From: an uncultured Clostridia bacterium
GTDB taxonomy: Bacteria; Bacillota; Clostridia; TANB77; CAG-508
Assembly (NCBI GenBank): GCA_947588945.1
Contig: CANPZY010000018.1
Coordinates: 1 to 32,465 of the forward strand
Direction: 5' to 3'
Length of the DNA stretch: 32,465 nucleotides
Below the pieces are notes generated by a model. The model saw nothing but the letters and a program-made list of their open reading frames with translations, did no database searches and was not told where the DNA came from. A program made the position numbers and the translations under genes. Every line of letters begins with the position of its first letter. Position 1 is the first letter of the stretch. Below, in pieces: positions 18,549 to 26,103 of the stretch.

Positions 18549-19130
18549 TTATTGAATTTTCTTTACTTCTTGTAATGCCATACTAATTGCTTTCATATTT
18601 CCATCAATAACTTCAGGCTTTTTAGCAAATTTATGCTTAAATGAACCTTCCATATCTTTAATAAAATCATCATCTGGCATAATTTCAGTAACTTTTACAA
18701 CCGCTGCAAGCATTGGAGTATTTGGAAAATATTTTCCTAATGCTTCTTCTGATACTTTTTTTGCGTCAATTGTATAAACACTTCCACTGTATCCTTTTAA
18801 AAGTGGTGCAATTTCTTCTATAGGCTTTGTTGTATTAATTATTATTGCTCCATCTGCTTTTAATCCTGCTGTTACATCTACTGCTGTTAAAAGTGTATCA
18901 TCTATTACTACAACATAGTCTGGTTCATAGATATTACTATGTACTCTAATTGGTGTTGTGCTTATTCTGTTATAAGCTGTAATTGGTGCTCCCATTCTTT
19001 CTGGTCCATATTCCGGAAAGCCTTGTATATACTTACCAGTATTAAATGCTGCGTCTGCAAGTAAAAGTGAGGCTGTTTTTGCACCTTGACCTCCTCTTCC
19101 ATGCCATCTTATTTCAATTAAATCTTTCAT
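18549..19130 (-). CDS. porG: Pyruvate:ferredoxin oxidoreductase, gamma subunit
   Basis: This subunit of about 193 residues belongs to the PorG family. It begins MKDLIEIRWHGRGGQGAKTA, with the conserved RWHGRGGQG loop, and continues FPEYGPERMGAPITAY. The frame is open 13 codons further, but the ATG at 19130 follows AAAAGGAGG at seven bases and is the clear start. It is the first gene of the operon; a consensus promoter lies 81 bases upstream. In the multi-subunit enzyme the gamma subunit packs against alpha and contributes to CoA binding. Confidence 0.94.
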   Translation of the reverse strand: MKDLIEIRWHGRGGQGAKTASLLLADAAFNTGKYIQGFPEYGPERMGAPITAYNRISTTPIRVHSNIYEPDYVVVIDDTLLTAVDVTAGLKADGAIIINTTKPIEEIAPLLKGYSGSVYTIDAKKVSEEALGKYFPNTPMLAAVVKVTEIMPDDDFIKDMEGSFKHKFAKKPEVIDGNMKAISMALQEVKKIQ

Positions 19131-19210
19131 TAATTGCCTCCTTTTTATGATTGTTATCATAATTTTCACAAATTAGTTTTACATATATTTAGTGCATTTT
19201 TTATAATCAA

Positions 19211-19239
19211 AGTATATATTTATTTATTTTTATTGTCAA
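19211..19239 (-). promoter_or_regulatory. Sigma-A promoter of the porGDAB operon
   Basis: On the minus strand TTGACA (19234-19239) and TATACT (19211-19216) are separated by exactly 17 bases. The leader to the porG start would be about 74 nucleotides. Direct repeats lie immediately upstream of the -35. Confidence 0.75.
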
Positions 19240-19250
19240 TGAAATCTTTG

Positions 19251-19305
19251 CACTTTATTAAAAATCAAAATTATTTATTTTTCACTTGACCAAAATCAAA
19301 ATTAT
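19251..19305. repeat. Tandem direct repeat upstream of the por promoter
   Basis: Two similar copies, 19251-19274 and 19283-19305, share CACTT at one end and AAAATCAAAATTAT at the other, with a period of about 31 bases, close to three helical turns. They lie from about 12 bases upstream of the -35, where an activator or repressor could bind. Confidence 0.5.
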
Positions 19306-19354
19306 AAAAAAATTATTAACTTATATCTCTCAATTAATCTTACAACATTAAAAA

Positions 19355-19386
19355 GATATAGTTTTCCAAAATCAGAAAACTATATC
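19355..19386 (-). terminator. Intrinsic terminator of the pilin-like gene
   Basis: A perfect 12-base stem (19355-19366 with 19375-19386, GATATAGTTTTC and its complement) has an 8-base loop and is followed on the minus strand by five T residues (19350-19354). It lies about 80 bases after the pilin-like stop and separates that gene from the por promoter. Confidence 0.85.
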
Positions 19387-19466
19387 CTTTTATGTCTCTT
19401 CCTAGATAAATCAAAAATCTCCATAGAATTAATAGAGTAATTCTTTATTTCTAATTTTCATCACTA

Positions 19467-20321
19467 TCAGTCATAAAGTACACAATCATCCACCGAATAT
19501 TCATACCCATCGTTTACTTCATCTTCATAATAAGCAGTATTATCCTCAACCATGGCTTTCATTCTTGGTTCTTCAATTACCCCATCATGATAGAATGTAC
19601 CACAATTTTCACATGGAAAACCAACGCGTCCATCCCAAATCTTTCTTAATTTTCCCCAAGAATGCTCATTAGTGTGACTACCATATTTTCCATTTTCAAC
19701 TACTATATTAGGAGCAGACGTATCATACTCGGAGTCCATTAGATCTTGCCACGTCATTCCATCTGTTGCTCTGTAAAATTTATCTCCAATCTTGAAGCTT
19801 ATAACCTTTACTTCTCCAATACCCCATTCTCCATTGTCCTTTACAACTTTGCAATTTAATGTATAAGATTTTGCTTGATCCAAATTCTTAAATTCATAAG
19901 AATCTTCTCCTGAACTTTCTTCTCCCCCTGTTGTATACCATGTATACGTCAATTTTTCATTTTCTTTTTGTAGTTCGTCTTCACCTTTTATTATTTTTCC
20001 TACTGTTACTGGTATCGTCGTTCCGTTTACTTTCGCTTCATTTACTTTTAGTTCTACATTCAATGTAGCATCCTTTTGTAATGGCGTCTTACTTTGTTCA
20101 TCTACTATTTTATCTATCTCTTTTTCTACTTCTCCTAATTTTTCTGTCTCATCTGCTTCTGCTTTTTTATAATTTTCTCCTGCTATTTTTGCTCTTTGAA
20201 ATAAGCCATTCTGACTCAATGCTGTTGTTAGTGTTACTCCTGCTAATATTAATAGTATTATTATTGTTACTACTAATGCTATTAATGTGATTCCTTTTTC
20301 CTTATAATTTACTTTTCTCAT
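19467..20321 (-). CDS. Type IV pilin-like protein with prepilin cleavage site
   Basis: The 284-residue protein starts MRKVNYKEKGITLIALVVT and continues as one long hydrophobic helix to about residue 33. The G-ITLIALVVT junction is a prepilin-peptidase site, and the helix is the assembly spine of type IV pilins and pseudopilins. Glu5 of the mature protein is replaced (ITLIA), as in many clostridial pilin-like proteins. Residues 35-75 form a charged helix; residues 80-175 look like a beta-rich domain (LNVELKVNEAKVNG, TYTWYTTGG). The end is acidic with FPCENCG and a last cysteine near the C-terminus, perhaps a disulfide or metal site. No assembly genes lie in the window. The promoter upstream overlaps a perfect palindrome, and a terminator follows. 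Confidence 0.8.
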   Translation of the reverse strand: MRKVNYKEKGITLIALVVTIIILLILAGVTLTTALSQNGLFQRAKIAGENYKKAEADETEKLGEVEKEIDKIVDEQSKTPLQKDATLNVELKVNEAKVNGTTIPVTVGKIIKGEDELQKENEKLTYTWYTTGGEESSGEDSYEFKNLDQAKSYTLNCKVVKDNGEWGIGEVKVISFKIGDKFYRATDGMTWQDLMDSEYDTSAPNIVVENGKYGSHTNEHSWGKLRKIWDGRVGFPCENCGTFYHDGVIEEPRMKAMVEDNTAYYEDEVNDGYEYSVDDCVLYD

Positions 20322-20380
20322 CTTTCGCTTTTCTCCTTTTTTCTTATTATTTGCTTTTTTTATATTTATTATTTATATTA

Positions 20381-20420
20381 ATTTTATTATTTATAAAGTA
20401 TTAAGTCAATACTTTATAAA
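20381..20420 (-). promoter_or_regulatory. Promoter and palindromic operator of the pilin-like gene
   Basis: On the minus strand TTGACT (20404-20409) and TAAAAT (20381-20386) are 17 bases apart. A perfect palindrome with 13-base arms and a 5-base centre (20390-20402 and 20408-20420) overlaps the -35 and spacer. A dimeric repressor bound there would block the polymerase. Confidence 0.6.
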
Positions 20421-20463
20421 ATTTTATTTCTATATGTTTTATTAATTAAAAAGATTAATAAAA

Positions 20464-20518
20464 AAGTATAAATTCATGTAATTCATTTATTTCAATGATT
20501 TCACAAGAATTTATACTT
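20464..20518. repeat. Distant inverted repeat between pilin and rdgB
   Basis: Perfect 12-base arms (20464-20475 and 20507-20518, AAGTATAAATTC and its complement) are separated by 31 bases. It has no T-tract, so it is not a standard terminator. Apart from this and the promoters at its two ends, the AT-rich stretch 20322-20802 shows nothing I can name. Confidence 0.4.
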
Positions 20519-20731
20519 AACTTTCTTTACAATTTTGTAATAATTTTTTTATTTATTTTACTTCTATAATTGACTTTATTTTGCTATATTATATATATAT
20601 TTTTATTTTTTATTAATCTTTTTAATTAAACAAAAACTTTTACTTAATCTATTAAACTTTTTAATCTTATGAATTAATTATTATATATTTCACTTCTAAA
20701 TCATCCGAAAAATGCCAAAGTATAAATTATC

Positions 20732-20760
20732 TTGACATATAAACACTAAAATATTAGAAT
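20732..20760 (+). promoter_or_regulatory. Sigma-A promoter of rdgB
   Basis: TTGACA (20732-20737) and TAGAAT (20755-20760) are separated by 17 bases. The leader of about 165 nucleotides contains a 33-codon ORF before rdgB. Confidence 0.7.
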
Positions 20761-20802
20761 AGAATTAAGATTATTATAAATCTAAAATCAAAAATACTTA
20801 AC

Positions 20803-20904
20803 ATGTTATTTTATATATTTGAGGGAAATGATATACTAAAAGTACAAGAAAATTCTGTACATTTTGAAGTATGTGAAAAAACAGGAAGCTTTAAATTTAT
20901 ATAA
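20803..20904 (+). CDS. Possible 33-residue ORF in the rdgB leader
   Basis: An ATG opens 33 codons (MLFYIFEGNDILKVQENSVH and so on) ending at a TAA 26 bases before rdgB. The alternating hydrophobic and charged residues look protein-like. No good ribosome site precedes the ATG, however, and I recognise no family. It may be a small protein, an upstream ORF affecting rdgB, or a remnant. Confidence 0.25.
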   Translation: MLFYIFEGNDILKVQENSVHFEVCEKTGSFKFI

Positions 20905-20930
20905 AATATGTTAAAGAATGGAAACTTAAA

Positions 20931-21521
20931 ATGGAAGAAATAGTAATTGCGTCAGGCAATAAATCAAAAATAGAAGAAGCAAGAGAAATATTAAAAGAAT
21001 ATAAAATAATTTCAATGAAAAAACTTGGAATAGATATAGATGTTGTGGAAGATCAAAACACATTTGAAGGAAATGCTATCAAAAAAGCTGAAACAATAGC
21101 AAAAATACTTAATGGAAAATTATGTATTGCTGATGATTCTGGAATAGAGATAGAATATTTAGATGGTTTTCCAGGAGTATATACTAAAAGATGGCATAAA
21201 GGAACAGATAGAGAAAGAAATTTAGCAATAATAAACAAACTAAATGGAGTTCCAAAGGAAAAAAGAAAAATAAAATTTATTACTGCAATAGCATTATCAG
21301 ATGGAAAAAATACAATTTGTGAAATTGGAGAGATAGAAGGTTGGGTAGCAGAAAAAGTTAGAGGAGAAAATGGATTTGGATTTGATGAAATATTTGAATT
21401 AGAAAATGGTAAAACACTAGCAGAAATTTCACAAGAAGAAAAAAATGAAATAAGTGCAAGAAAAATTGCTTTAGAAAATTTAAGAAAAAAATTACTCGAA
21501 AAGAGTATAACAAACAGTTAA
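20931..21521 (+). CDS. rdgB: XTP/dITP (non-canonical purine NTP) pyrophosphatase
   Basis: The 196-residue protein is of the HAM1/RdgB family, which hydrolyses dITP, XTP and ITP to monophosphates and so keeps deaminated purines out of DNA and RNA. Motifs in order are IASGNKSKIEE at the N-terminus, FEGNAIKKAE, CIADDSGIEIEYLDGFPGVY (with Asp69 of the catalytic site), and NGFGFDEIF. Near the end the usual SHRGxA is SARKIA here (residues 175-180): the His is Ala and the Gly is Lys. That histidine contacts the base in characterised members, so specificity or activity may differ. The ribosome site is weak (TGGAA). yhbY follows but has its own promoter. Confidence 0.9.
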   Translation: MEEIVIASGNKSKIEEAREILKEYKIISMKKLGIDIDVVEDQNTFEGNAIKKAETIAKILNGKLCIADDSGIEIEYLDGFPGVYTKRWHKGTDRERNLAIINKLNGVPKEKRKIKFITAIALSDGKNTICEIGEIEGWVAEKVRGENGFGFDEIFELENGKTLAEISQEEKNEISARKIALENLRKKLLEKSITNS

Positions 21522-21537
21522 AATATTTCAAATAAAT

Positions 21538-21566
21538 TTGACATTTCTCTTTATTTATATTAAAAT
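21538..21566 (+). promoter_or_regulatory. Sigma-A promoter of yhbY
   Basis: TTGACA (21538-21543) and TAAAAT (21561-21566) are separated by 17 bases, about 34 bases before the start codon, in the gap after rdgB. Confidence 0.75.
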
Positions 21567-21599
21567 TTTTAATCATATAATCAAGGAAGGAAATCATAT

Positions 21600-21884
21600 A
21601 TGACAAGTAAAGATAGAGCACAATTAAGAAGCTTAGCAAATACAATAGAACCAATTTTTCAGATAGGTAAATCTGGAATATCTGATAATTTGATAAAACA
21701 AGTAGATGATGCGTTAGAAGCAAGAGAATTAATTAAAATTACTGTTCTTGAAACTTCACCAGAAGATGCTTTAGAGCTTGGCAATGAGTTAGCAAATAAA
21801 ACAAATTCTATTTTAGTTCAAATTATTGGAAGAAAAATTACATTATATAGAAGAAAGAAAAAAGATTCAAAAATAGGAATATAA
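21600..21884 (+). CDS. yhbY: YhbY-type CRM-domain RNA-binding protein
   Basis: This 94-residue protein is a single CRM domain (YhbY/YqeI family), which binds RNA and is associated with assembly of the 50S ribosomal subunit. Visible hallmarks are MTSKDRAQLRSLANTIEPIF, then the GxxG loop IGKSGISDNLIKQVDDALEA, then ELIKITVL and a final IIGRKITLYRRKK. The length equals that of the E. coli and Bacillus proteins. The ATG follows AAGGAAGG. A promoter lies just upstream and a terminator hairpin follows at 21930-21954. Confidence 0.92.
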   Translation: MTSKDRAQLRSLANTIEPIFQIGKSGISDNLIKQVDDALEARELIKITVLETSPEDALELGNELANKTNSILVQIIGRKITLYRRKKKDSKIGI

Positions 21885-21929
21885 AACGACTTTTTTGTAT
21901 TATATTAATACAAAACAAAGTAAAAAAAT

Positions 21930-21954
21930 AAAATGAACAGTTAGGTTCATTTTT
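21930..21954 (+). terminator. Intrinsic terminator of yhbY
   Basis: A perfect 9-base stem (AAAATGAAC, 21930-21938, with 21945-21953) encloses a 6-base loop, and the run of T at its 3' side continues to 21954. It separates yhbY from the toxin-antitoxin promoter. Confidence 0.7.
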
Positions 21955-21986
21955 ATGAATAAACTTTAGAATTTTCGAATATAATA

Positions 21987-22015
21987 TTGAAAAAGATATA
22001 AAATAATGATAAAAT
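21987..22015 (+). promoter_or_regulatory. Promoter of the Phd/RelE pair
   Basis: TTGAAA (21987-21992) and TAAAAT (22010-22015) are 17 bases apart. The small palindrome ATTATGATAAT follows the -10, and ATGATAA-type direct repeats flank it. Autoregulation by the antitoxin complex at such sites is usual for the family. Confidence 0.6.
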
Positions 22016-22045
22016 TATGATAATATTTTTAAGGAGGAATCTTAA

Positions 22046-22330
22046 ATGATTAATATAAGACCTATATCAGATTTAAGAAATAAATATCCAGAGATAGAAG
22101 ATCTTGTTTTAAACGAGGATGAAGCTGTTTATTTAACCAAAAATGGATATGGTTCAATGGTAGTAATGAGTTTAGAAAAATACTCAAAACTAATGAGTGA
22201 CTTAGAATATAATGAGTACATTGAACATTTATTAGATGAAGCTGATAAAGAAGCAGAAAATCCAAATACTAAATATTATACACATGAAGAAATGAAACAA
22301 TTAGCTAGGAGGATAATAGATGGCAAATAA
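22046..22330 (+). CDS. Phd/YefM-family antitoxin
   Basis: The 94-residue protein begins MINIRPISDLRNKYPEIEDL, then EAVYLTKNGYGSMVVMSLEK, the fold of Phd/YefM DNA-binding antitoxins, followed by a helical C-terminal arm (residues 55-94) that would wrap the toxin. It overlaps the RelE-type gene by 11 bases, the standard antitoxin-first order. Family knowledge predicts neutralisation of the toxin and repression of the shared promoter. The ribosome site is AAGGAGG. Confidence 0.9.
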   Translation: MINIRPISDLRNKYPEIEDLVLNEDEAVYLTKNGYGSMVVMSLEKYSKLMSDLEYNEYIEHLLDEADKEAENPNTKYYTHEEMKQLARRIIDGK

Positions 22331-22634
22331 TAGATATACAATAAAATATACTTCTACATATATAAATCAATTTAACAGTATTTTGAATTATATTGTCAAT
22401 AATTTAAAAAATAAAATTGCAGCTGAAAACTTTTATAATGAAGTAATAAAAGAAATAGAAAATAGAAGTAAAAATCCAGAAAGTTTTGAAAAATATGTAT
22501 CTATTAGAAAAAGAAAAAATATATATTATAGAATTTATGTAAAAAATTATACAATTTTTTATACAGTAACCAATAATACTATGGAAATTAGAAGAATTAT
22601 ATATTCAAGAAGAAATTTCGATAAATTAATTTAA
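22320..22634 (+). CDS. RelE/ParE-superfamily toxin
   Basis: The 104-residue basic protein has the RelE/ParE fold pattern: YTIKYTSTYINQFNSILNYI with two helices, then FEKYVSIRKRKNIYYRIYVK and a last strand block YTIFYTVTNNTMEIRRIIYS followed by RR. RelE-type toxins cut mRNA on the ribosome, whereas ParE-type toxins inhibit gyrase. The arginine- and tyrosine-rich C-terminal part favours RelE, but sequence alone does not decide it. Start and antitoxin stop overlap, so translation is coupled. A terminator follows at 22657-22681. Confidence 0.87.
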   Translation: MANNRYTIKYTSTYINQFNSILNYIVNNLKNKIAAENFYNEVIKEIENRSKNPESFEKYVSIRKRKNIYYRIYVKNYTIFYTVTNNTMEIRRIIYSRRNFDKLI

Positions 22635-22656
22635 AAAATTATATATAAAATAAAAA

Positions 22657-22681
22657 CCCCTTATTATCAATTAATAAGAGG
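22657..22681. terminator. Bidirectional terminator between the toxin gene and mscL
   Basis: Ten-base arms (22657-22666, 22672-22681) pair with one mismatch around a five-base loop. TATTTTTATT follows on the plus strand, and five A residues before it give TTTTT on the minus strand. It lies between converging genes. Confidence 0.75.
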
Positions 22682-22709
22682 TATTTTTATTATGCTTATT
22701 TTGAGTATC

Positions 22710-23207
22710 TTATTTACTTTTTTCTGCTTTAATTTCAGAAGTGCAATGTGGGCATCTATCTGCTTTTATATTTATTTCACTATAGCAATGAGGGCAAATT
22801 TTAGTTGTAGCCTCTGCGACCTTTTCTTTATGACCTATATTTGATAGCTTATTTATAAACTTTACTATTAAAAAGATTACAAGTGCCATTATAATAAAAT
22901 TAATAACATCAGTTAAAAATGCACCATAAGCTAAGTTTAATCTTCCAAATCTTAAGCTATAATCAGAAAAATTAACTCCTCCAAATAAACCTAATATTGG
23001 AGATATAATATTATTGGTAAAAGATGTAACTACACTTTGGAAAGCACCACCTATTAAAACACCAACTGCTAAATCTACAACACTTCCTTTTAGTGCAAAT
23101 TCTTTAAATTCTTTTATAATCTTTCCTTCTTTTTTTGCAACATTTCTTATAGCTTCTTTTGCATTTTCATTTGTTACATTTTTATTTGTATTATTTTCTT
23201 CATTCAT
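22710..23207 (-). CDS. mscL: Large-conductance mechanosensitive channel with C-terminal zinc ribbon
   Basis: The 165-residue protein has an N-terminal hydrophilic extension of about 30 residues before EFKEFALKGSVVDLAVGVLI, the MscL TM1 pore helix. TM2 is DVINFIIMALVIFLIVKFIN (about residues 98-120). MscL opens at high membrane tension to release solutes. Beyond the usual C-terminus is CPHCYSEINIKADRCPHC, a two-CxxC zinc ribbon, making the protein longer than E. coli MscL (136 residues). Such ribbons occur in MscL of other Firmicutes; their role is unknown to me. It ends the leftward gene run, with a terminator beyond. Confidence 0.92.
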   Translation of the reverse strand: MNEENNTNKNVTNENAKEAIRNVAKKEGKIIKEFKEFALKGSVVDLAVGVLIGGAFQSVVTSFTNNIISPILGLFGGVNFSDYSLRFGRLNLAYGAFLTDVINFIIMALVIFLIVKFINKLSNIGHKEKVAEATTKICPHCYSEINIKADRCPHCTSEIKAEKSK

Positions 23208-23263
23208 AACTTATTCCTTCTCTTTCTATTTATATATTTCCATTTATACTTATATTTTTATTT

Positions 23264-23890
23264 TTATTTATATAATATTTCTATTACTTCTTTATCATTT
23301 ACTAGATTTTTAAATTTTTTACCATCTTCTTTGCTACCTGCAACTGCTCCATAGTGTGTTGGTATTATAGTTTCTACATTTAAGCTATTAGCAAGCTCTG
23401 CTGCTTCTCTATAATCCATTGTAAATGTTCCTCCAACAGGTAAAAAAGCATAGTCAGCAGTTATTCCATTTATTTCTGGAATATTATCTGTATCCCCAGC
23501 AATATAATATTTAACTCCATCAAGATTAATTATAAATCCAACCCATTTATTCTCTTTAGGATGAAATTGCTTATTCACATTATACGCATAAGTTGTGGAA
23601 AACTCTATGTCATCAATTTTATAATCATGATTTGGTTCTACAATTAAAATATTTTCTTTTTTAATCATTTTTTCCGCATTATTTCTAGCACTCTCTACAG
23701 TAATTATTTTTGTATTTTCATTTAATATTTTCTTTATATCTTCTTCAGAAAAGTGATCATAATGAGAATGTGTGCAAAAGATATAATCTGCATCATTTAT
23801 TGAATCTTCTATTTCATAAGGATCTACATATATTACCTTACTTCCAACAATTTTTATACTATTATTGCTATTAACATTAAAATTTTCCAC
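23264..23890 (-). CDS. Metallo-beta-lactamase-fold hydrolase
   Basis: The 208-residue protein has the HSHYDH metal-binding motif (His41, His43, Asp45, His46) typical of the superfamily, then AGDTDNIPEI, with its metal-bridging Asp, and PTHYGAV near the C-terminus, with a further His. Length and the YIAGDTD pattern place it with the small UPF0173/YtkL-like group of uncertain substrate. It starts at a GTG with AGGAGG upstream. Located between mscL and the stomatin-like gene; the neighbours do not reveal its substrate. Confidence 0.85.
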   Translation of the reverse strand: MENFNVNSNNSIKIVGSKVIYVDPYEIEDSINDADYIFCTHSHYDHFSEEDIKKILNENTKIITVESARNNAEKMIKKENILIVEPNHDYKIDDIEFSTTYAYNVNKQFHPKENKWVGFIINLDGVKYYIAGDTDNIPEINGITADYAFLPVGGTFTMDYREAAELANSLNVETIIPTHYGAVAGSKEDGKKFKNLVNDKEVIEILYK

Positions 23891-23965
23891 TTCAACCTCC
23901 TATTCAATTATACCTTTTTTCATTTTATATGAGTTTTATATATTAAAATGCTTTTATAAAATTAC

Positions 23966-23998
23966 AGTAAATAACAACATATAAAGTTGTTACTTACT
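23966..23998 (-). terminator. Hairpin after the stomatin-like gene
   Basis: Arms of 13 bases (23966-23978 and 23986-23998) match at 12 positions with a 7-base loop. On the minus strand a T-rich but interrupted tract follows. Probable terminator of the stomatin-like gene. Confidence 0.5.
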
Positions 23999-24058
23999 GA
24001 TTTATCTAAAATATTAATTTGAAACATTTTTTTGCATTTTAAACATAGTACAATAACT

Positions 24059-24811
24059 TTATTTTTCTTTTTTATTGCCTATTGCTTTCAAAGCTTCTAG
24101 TCCTTCTATAGGAATTGCAAATATTATTGTGTTAGATTGATCACTACTTAAATCATTTAAAGTAGCAAGTGTTCTTAAATGTAATGCTCCTGGTGCAGAA
24201 CTTAATACTTTTGCTGCATCTGCTAAGTTGTTTGAGGCTTCAACTTCACCTTCTGCTTTAGTTATAACTGCTTGTTTTTCTCTTTCAGCTTCTGCAACTT
24301 TTGCAATTACTCTTTTCATTTCTTCTGGCAATGCAACATCTTTAAGTTCAACATTTTCTACTTTAATTCCCCAAGGGTCAGTTGCTTCATCAACTATTTT
24401 GCAAATTTCTGAACTCAATTTCTCCCTTTCAGTTAATAATTCATCTAGTGATACTGAGCCAACAATGTTTCTCATTGTTGTTTGTGCTAATTGACTAACT
24501 GCATAGTTAAATCTTTCAACTGCTAATATTGACTTAGATGCATCAAAAATTTTGTAATACAAAACTGCATTTATCTTTATTGAAACATTATCCTTGGTAA
24601 TTGCTTCTTGTTCTGGTACATCAACAGTCTTAGTTCTAATGTCTACTTTTTTATATGAATAGAATATTGGAGGAACTATACTCCATCCAGGTTCTAAGAC
24701 TTTCTGGAATTTTCCACAGAAAAATAATACTCCTCTTTCATATTCATTTATTTGTTTAATTGAACCTAACATTATTATCAATATTACAATTATTAAAAAA
24801 AATCCTATCAT
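24059..24811 (-). CDS. Stomatin/slipin-type SPFH-domain membrane protein
   Basis: The 250-residue protein has one N-terminal membrane hairpin (residues 2-18). An SPFH/band-7 domain follows: INEYERGVLFFCGKFQKVLE, GWSIVPPIF, VDVPEQEAITKDNVSIKINA, AQTTMRNIVGSVSLDELLTE, WGIKVENVELKDVALPEEM. A short alpha-helical tail with AEREKQAVITKAEGE comes last. Slipins oligomerise in membrane microdomains. In many bacteria they pair with a NfeD-type protein; none is seen beside this one. Preceded by a ferredoxin gene with a 100-base gap. Confidence 0.9.
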   Translation of the reverse strand: MIGFFLIIVILIIMLGSIKQINEYERGVLFFCGKFQKVLEPGWSIVPPIFYSYKKVDIRTKTVDVPEQEAITKDNVSIKINAVLYYKIFDASKSILAVERFNYAVSQLAQTTMRNIVGSVSLDELLTEREKLSSEICKIVDEATDPWGIKVENVELKDVALPEEMKRVIAKVAEAEREKQAVITKAEGEVEASNNLADAAKVLSSAPGALHLRTLATLNDLSSDQSNTIIFAIPIEGLEALKAIGNKKEK

Positions 24812-24915
24812 AAATAATTTTATTCCTTTCTCAATTTACTTTAAAATAAATTTCATATATCTATTTTCTTATGTAAATCTCGATACCCTTTAGTTAAAAT
24901 TATATAAATTTTGGA

Positions 24916-25086
24916 TTAGTCTTTTGATGGAGCACCAACAGGGCATATACTTGCACATGTTCCACATTCGATGCATTTTTCTGCATCTATAACATATTTA
25001 CTATCACCATTTGATATACAGCTTACTGGGCAAGATGCTGCACAAGCTCCGCATTGTACACATTTATCTGAAATTTTATATGCCAT
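24916..25086 (-). CDS. 2[4Fe-4S] ferredoxin
   Basis: The 56-residue protein begins MAYKISDKCVQCGACAASCP and has a second set CIECGTCASICPVG. The two C-x2-C-x2-C-x3-C-P motifs are those of clostridial-type ferredoxins, small electron carriers that accept electrons from pyruvate:ferredoxin oxidoreductase. The frame is open four codons upstream with a GTG, but the ATG at 25086 has AAAGGTGG at good distance. It follows ricT by 60 bases. A role with the por operon of this window is likely but not proven. Confidence 0.95.
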   Translation of the reverse strand: MAYKISDKCVQCGACAASCPVSCISNGDSKYVIDAEKCIECGTCASICPVGAPSKD

Positions 25087-25146
25087 TCTTTTCACCACCT
25101 TTCTCTTTTTAATATCTATGTATAATTTTTAATAAATTTAAAAATT

Positions 25147-26076
25147 TTACATTTCATCGTCATTCGAGTTGTTTTTTTCATATTGATCCATCTTTTCAAT
25201 TTTTTCAAGTTCTTTTAATTCCTCAGGGTCAACTGAATTATCATCTGGCAATTCTTTTTTGCTATCCTTAATGATTTTTACATCTGATACATTATATTTT
25301 TTAAAGTAATTACTTCCATCTTCATCTTTAAATTTTACTCTTAATATTTCTCTTAAGACTTCTACATTGTCTACTACACCTTGTCCTTCATCTGTCTGAA
25401 CAACTGCACCAATATGTGGAATTTTTTTCATTTTATCTTCATATACATTTTGTTCATATTTTAAACAACACATAAGTCTACCACAGCTTCCGGTAATTTT
25501 TGCAGCATTTAAAGATAAATTCTGTTCTTTTGCCATTTTTATTGAAACAGCATCAAATTGTTTTAAAAATGAACAACAACATAATTCTCTTCCGCAGATA
25601 CCATTTCCGCCTAATCTTTTAATTTGATCTCTTACTCCAATTTGTCTTAATTCTATTCTAGTTTTATAAATTGCTGCTAAGTCTTTTACTAAGTCTCTAA
25701 AGTCTATTCTTCCTTCTGCAGTAAAGTAAAATATTAATTTTGAGTTATCAAATAAATATCTTGCTTCAACTAAATTCATGTCTAATTTATGTTCTTTGAT
25801 TTTTTTCTTGCACGTCTCAAAGGCTTCTTTTTCTTTTCTAGTATTATCTTTTTGATGTTTTAAATCCTTACTATCTGCAACTTTTATAATTTTCTTTAAT
25901 GGTTCTTGTAATTTTTCTTCATCAACTTTTCTATTAATTACAGAGACAACTCCAATTTCCTTCCCCATAGCAGTTTCTACTATTACGCTATCTCCTAATT
26001 TTAGATTTAAGTCATCTGGATCAAAAAAATATATCTTTCCAGGCTTTTTAAATCTAATACCTACTATGTTTTTCAT
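25147..26076 (-). CDS. ricT: PSP1-domain protein RicT (YaaT)
   Basis: The 309-residue protein matches RicT/YaaT: the N-terminal VGIRFKKPGKIYFFDP, the block RQIGVRDQIKRLGGNGICGR, the cysteine clusters ELCCCSFL and GSCGRLMCCLKYE, and a charged C-terminal tail. In Bacillus RicT forms an iron-sulfur complex with RicA and RicF that acts with RNase Y in mRNA processing and promotes competence, sporulation and biofilm formation. The cysteines visible here fit that cluster role. It follows holB by 27 bases, the same holB-ricT neighbourhood as in Bacillus (holB-yaaT), so the gene order is conserved. Confidence 0.92.
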   Translation of the reverse strand: MKNIVGIRFKKPGKIYFFDPDDLNLKLGDSVIVETAMGKEIGVVSVINRKVDEEKLQEPLKKIIKVADSKDLKHQKDNTRKEKEAFETCKKKIKEHKLDMNLVEARYLFDNSKLIFYFTAEGRIDFRDLVKDLAAIYKTRIELRQIGVRDQIKRLGGNGICGRELCCCSFLKQFDAVSIKMAKEQNLSLNAAKITGSCGRLMCCLKYEQNVYEDKMKKIPHIGAVVQTDEGQGVVDNVEVLREILRVKFKDEDGSNYFKKYNVSDVKIIKDSKKELPDDNSVDPEELKELEKIEKMDQYEKNNSNDDEM

Positions 26077-26103
26077 TAAATAAATCCTTTCTTAAACATA
26101 AAA

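Noticed and set aside
21893..21915. Inverted repeat TTTTGTATTA with complement as the yhbY terminator
   Set aside because: The stem is perfect, but no T-tract follows it on the plus strand. The hairpin at 21930-21954 is a better terminator.
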